A DNA stretch of 16,735 bases, taken from JAZFSZ01 sp036446455 (GTDB taxonomy: Bacteria; Pseudomonadota; Gammaproteobacteria; Acidiferrobacterales; JAJDNE01). The translations under genes were made by a program, and so were the position numbers. Within the stretch, counting starts at the first letter, position 1. The number at the start of each line of letters is the position of its first letter. Below, piece after piece: positions 14,024 through 16,735 of the stretch. The DNA lies in contig JAZFSZ010000060.1 in the NCBI GenBank assembly GCA_036446455.1, positions 1 to 16,735 on the forward strand, written 5' to 3'. The notes under the pieces are model-generated. The model saw only the letters and a list, made by a program, of their open reading frames with translations, had not been told where the DNA came from and did not search any database.

Positions 14024-14899
14024 TCAGAGCCAATAAACAAAGATAAACAGGCCTAACCAGACCACATCCACAAAATGCCAATACCATGCCACTGCTTCAA
14101 ACGCGAAGTGATTATGCGCGCTGAAATGTCCCTTGATAGCACGGCCCAATATCACGATCAGCATGATGGTACCGATGGTCACGTGAAAGCCATGGAAACC
14201 CGTCAACATGAAGAATGTCGAACCGTACACGCCTGCATTCAGGGTCAGGCCCAGTTCAGTATAAGCGTGAACATACTCATACGCTTGCAACGAAATGAAG
14301 GTGATGCCCAATGCCACCGTCAGGAACAGGCCGGTGATAAGCTGCGCACGGTTTTCATTCTTCAGACCCCAGTGTGCCCAAGTCACAGTAACACCGGACG
14401 ACAACAGGATCATGGTGTTGATGAACGGGATGCCCATGGCGCCCATGGGCGAAAACTGGTTAGCACCAACATGTGCGGCATCATAGCCGATGGCAGTTGG
14501 GCCACCCGGACCCGCTGTAGGCCAACCGCCTTCGTAGCCAGGCCATAACAGTTCTGTCTCCGCAAGCCACGGTACAGCTAACTGGCGTACATAGAAAAGC
14601 GCACCAAAGAAGGCAGCGAAAAACATAATTTCAGAAAAAATGAACCAGCCCATTCCCATGCGGAAAGACATGTCCACCTGATCATCATAAGTGCCAGCCT
14701 CACTTTCAGAAATTACCTGGCCAAACCAGCGAATCATTATATAAACGATGACTGCAGTGCCGGCCAGCATGAGCCAGCTACCTGGAGCAATGCTATTAAT
14801 GGTCAGTATCGTGCCAAGCGCCAGCAGGAACAGCCCTGTTGACATAATGATTGGCCACGGACTGGGTTCGGGTAAGTAGTAACTACCTTTCGCGGACAT
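14024..14899 (-). CDS. coxC: Cytochrome c oxidase subunit III
   Basis: Subunit III of the aa3-type oxidase, an inner-membrane protein that stabilises the catalytic core. The 291-residue protein shows the family's conserved parts: HHxxPSPWP-like N-terminus (here YYLPEPSPWP), GMGWFIFSEIMFFAAFFGA with the conserved Glu, GIPFINTMILLSSGVTVTWAHW (in parts: PFINTMILLSSG, TVTWAHW), GSTFFMLTGFHGFHV and HFAFEAVAWYWHFVDVVWL. Seven hydrophobic segments are expected and can be counted. ATG at 14899 has AAGGGG nine bases upstream. It follows ctaG after 41 bases and ends before a strong terminator. Confidence 0.97.
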   Translation of the reverse strand: MSAKGSYYLPEPSPWPIIMSTGLFLLALGTILTINSIAPGSWLMLAGTAVIVYIMIRWFGQVISESEAGTYDDQVDMSFRMGMGWFIFSEIMFFAAFFGALFYVRQLAVPWLAETELLWPGYEGGWPTAGPGGPTAIGYDAAHVGANQFSPMGAMGIPFINTMILLSSGVTVTWAHWGLKNENRAQLITGLFLTVALGITFISLQAYEYVHAYTELGLTLNAGVYGSTFFMLTGFHGFHVTIGTIMLIVILGRAIKGHFSAHNHFAFEAVAWYWHFVDVVWLGLFIFVYWL

Positions 14900-14940
14900 A
14901 CGAAAATCCCCTTATTGTCAGTATTTCAGTTATACAAATC

Positions 14941-15558
14941 TCAAGCATCGGGAACAGCACTTTGCCCGGAAACCAGATGACCGCTAACGGTGACCGGCTT
15001 CCCTCCATCTATTACTGCAGATTGTGCCTTGCTTACTTTAGAGAAGGCGTACGACAGTGTAATTGTGTCAACTTCCTCTGGTACTTTGGTGTCGACATAA
15101 AACTGCACCGGCATTTCCTTTTCTTCACCAGCCCTCAGCGTCTGCTCCGTAAAGCAGAAACATTCAATTTTTTTAAAGTGCTTTGCCGCCCGACTCGGGC
15201 TAACACTCGGTATTGCCCGACCGGTCACCAAAACACCCGATATATTTCGCGCGATGTACTTGGCAATGACCACCTGGCCGGGATGCACTCGCATCTTGCT
15301 TTGCAAGGGCCGAAACTCCCAGGCCAGACTGGAATTGGTGTGGCCTGTAAATTCCACGGTGATCCAGCGACTGGTATCCACCTTCGCTGCCTGTTCTATG
15401 GTGCCTCGTCTGGTTTTTCCGTTTATGCCGGTCAATTCACAAAAGACATCATAGAGCGGCACCAGGGCATACCCGAAACCAAACATGGCCACGGCCATAA
15501 AGAACAGCTTGCGCATTGTGCGCCGATTAGCGTACTTGAATTCTATTTCCCGGCTCAT
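14941..15558 (-). CDS. ctaG: Cytochrome c oxidase copper chaperone CtaG/Cox11
   Basis: Delivers copper to the CuB site of subunit I. The 205-residue protein has one N-terminal membrane helix (about 16-36) and a periplasmic immunoglobulin-like domain. The copper ligands of the family are present: Cys40 in YDVFCELTG just after the helix, and Cys133 and Cys135 in the ECFCF motif. VPLYDVFC is the usual family signature. The ATG at 15558 overlaps the stop of the 39-residue gene upstream (ATGA). Between coxA and coxC is the standard position for this gene. Confidence 0.96.
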   Translation of the reverse strand: MSREIEFKYANRRTMRKLFFMAVAMFGFGYALVPLYDVFCELTGINGKTRRGTIEQAAKVDTSRWITVEFTGHTNSSLAWEFRPLQSKMRVHPGQVVIAKYIARNISGVLVTGRAIPSVSPSRAAKHFKKIECFCFTEQTLRAGEEKEMPVQFYVDTKVPEEVDTITLSYAFSKVSKAQSAVIDGGKPVTVSGHLVSGQSAVPDA

Positions 15559-15674
15559 AGCTTGAAAAAGAAAAATGCAGAGGTAAAAAATGCCAACGCC
15601 ATGACGCCCAGCACGATAGCCGTAATAATGATTCTCTTTCGTGTTTCAGGATTTTGATCAGCCAATTCTGCCAT
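15555..15674 (-). CDS. 39-residue membrane protein, cytochrome oxidase small assembly type
   Basis: Read from the raw sequence: a charged N-terminus MAELADQNPETRKR, then one hydrophobic helix (about 15-37) ending FFFFKL. ATG at 15674 follows AAAAAGG, and the TGA stop overlaps the ctaG ATG by four bases, a typical coupled junction. Its position between coxA and ctaG and its N-terminal Arg/Lys-then-helix layout match the very small oxidase assembly proteins annotated there in other proteobacteria. Its function is inferred only from position and layout. It is easily missed because of its length. Confidence 0.75.
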   Translation of the reverse strand: MAELADQNPETRKRIIITAIVLGVMALAFFTSAFFFFKL

Positions 15675-15694
15675 CACCTTTTTATCCGGTTAAA

Positions 15695-15713
15695 ACGGGG
15701 CCAAAGGCCCCGT
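15695..15713 (-). terminator. Hairpin after coxA, possible partial terminator
   Basis: ACGGGGCC, loop AAA (plus-strand sense), GGCCCCGT: a perfect eight-pair stem in the 53-base gap between the coxA stop and the 39-residue gene. On the transcribed strand it is followed by TTTAA, a short T-tract, so it probably terminates only part of the transcripts, lowering expression of the assembly genes and subunit III relative to coxA, or protects the coxA mRNA end. Confidence 0.65.
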
Positions 15714-15727
15714 CTATCTAATATTGA

Positions 15728-16735
15728 TTACCTGAACTTCGGTGCGGTTGCAAAGGTATGGTAAGGCGCCGGCGAGGGTACCGTCCACTCCAGGCCTTCT
15801 GCACCTTCCCAAACCTCTTTGGTTGCCTTCTTGCCACCCCTCACTGTCTTGATGATGAGGTACAACCAAAACAGCTGTGTCAGACCCAGACCAAAGGCAC
15901 CGAGGCTGGACCACTGGTTAAACTCGGTGAACTGCAATGCGTAGTCCGGAATACGACGCGGCATGCCGGCCAGACCCAGGAAATGCTGCGGGAAGAAGGT
16001 CAGATTGAAGAAGATGATTGTCAGCCAGAAGTGCAGTTTACCCAACCCTTCGTGGTACATATTGCCGGTCCACTTTGGAATCCAGTAATACACTGCGCCC
16101 ATGATTGCCAATACGGAACCGGCAAAGATAGTGTAATGAAAGTGCGCCACAATAAAGTAAGTGTCGTGATACTGGAAATCAACCGGAGTGATAGACATCA
16201 TCAAACCGGTGACACCACCAACCGTAAACAGGAATACCCCTGCAATGGCATACAACATCGGGGTTTCAAAGGTCATGGCACCACGCCACATTGTCGCCAT
16301 CCAGTTAAATACTTTCACACCGGTTGGCACCGCAATGAGCATGGTGGCATACATAAAGAATAACTCACCGACTATAGGCATCCCTACAGTGTACATGTGA
16401 TGCGCCCACACGATAAACGACAGGAAGGCGATGGTTGCGGTGGCAAACACCATGGAGGCATAACCAAACAATGGCTTGCGGGCAAAGGTCGGGATGATCT
16501 GCGAGAACACGCCGAATGCAGGCAACACCAGGATATACACTTCAGGGTGCCCAAAGAACCAGAAGATGTGCTGGAATAATACCGGATCACCGCCACCGGT
16601 AGCATCAAAGAAAGAGGTGCCAAAGTGGCGATCGGTGAGCAGCATGGTTACCGCACCGGCAAATACCGGAATTGCCGCCAATAGCAGGAATGCAGTGATG
16701 AGCCAGGTCCATACGAACATCGGCATTTTCATCAG
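15728..16735 (-). CDS. coxA: Cytochrome c oxidase subunit I, C-terminal part
   Basis: Catalytic subunit of an aa3-type cytochrome c oxidase, reducing oxygen at the heme a3-CuB centre and pumping protons. The gene enters from the right window edge, so the N-terminal third is missing; 335 residues are visible. Seen are WFFGHPEVYILVLP (CuB His, the Glu of the D-channel and the cross-linked Tyr), AHHMYTVGM (the other two CuB His residues), VPTGVKVFNW (the K-channel Lys), and VAHFHYTIFAG (ligands of heme a3 and heme a). GHPEVY places it in the A1 class of heme-copper oxidases. Its stop is followed by a hairpin and the small assembly gene. Also named ctaD. Confidence 0.97.
   Translation of the reverse strand: MMKMPMFVWTWLITAFLLLAAIPVFAGAVTMLLTDRHFGTSFFDATGGGDPVLFQHIFWFFGHPEVYILVLPAFGVFSQIIPTFARKPLFGYASMVFATATIAFLSFIVWAHHMYTVGMPIVGELFFMYATMLIAVPTGVKVFNWMATMWRGAMTFETPMLYAIAGVFLFTVGGVTGLMMSITPVDFQYHDTYFIVAHFHYTIFAGSVLAIMGAVYYWIPKWTGNMYHEGLGKLHFWLTIIFFNLTFFPQHFLGLAGMPRRIPDYALQFTEFNQWSSLGAFGLGLTQLFWLYLIIKTVRGGKKATKEVWEGAEGLEWTVPSPAPYHTFATAPKFR

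Noticed and set aside
1..16735. CRISPR arrays, tRNA or rRNA genes, insertion sequences, phage genes
   Set aside because: No regularly spaced direct repeats, no tRNA-like cloverleaf, no transposase or integrase motif was seen on either strand.

Overview
This window looks like chromosomal DNA from an aerobic gammaproteobacterium of moderate GC content. The evidence is gene order and sequence: a YfhL-type ferredoxin gene, coaD, rsmD, a pair of M16 peptidases, ftsY-ftsE-ftsX and rpoH lie in the arrangement I know from Pseudomonas-like gammaproteobacteria. An aa3-type cytochrome c oxidase cluster occupies the right end. Genus cannot be fixed by eye.

Left block (1-3852, minus strand). A compact run reads leftwards: M16 lipoprotein peptidase, second M16 protein, rsmD, coaD, then the start of a 4Fe-4S ferredoxin gene cut by the window edge. 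The first three junctions are overlaps of 11, 17 and 4 bases, and rsmD and coaD use non-ATG starts (TTG or GTG, and GTG). The two M16 proteins look like a split protease: one keeps the zinc site, the other has lost it but carries the Arg/Tyr pair.

Middle block (3915-8771, plus strand). ftsY, ftsE and ftsX (signal recognition particle receptor and the FtsEX divisome ABC complex) are followed by rpoH (sigma-32) with its own terminator, then a class I fructose-bisphosphate aldolase gene. The clearest regulatory signal of the window is a CIRCE-type operator (HrcA binding site) placed over the predicted sigma-70 promoter of rpoH. It suggests that the heat-shock sigma factor is itself under HrcA repression. 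The aldolase leader contains a 23-base dyad.

Gene-poor stretch (8772-9323). About 550 bases hold no convincing gene but several palindromes and hairpins. They look like a degenerate copy of a dispersed intergenic repeat.

Right block (9324-16735, mostly minus strand). A membrane-anchored metallophosphoesterase of unknown function is followed by the oxidase cluster. Reading in the transcribed direction from the right edge, this is coxA (partial), a 39-residue membrane protein, ctaG/cox11, coxC, then (across a small plus-strand DUF2909-like gene) SURF1, an SCO-like thioredoxin-fold protein and ctaB (heme O synthase). Heme A synthase (ctaA), which I expect between the SCO-like gene and ctaB, is absent from that position.
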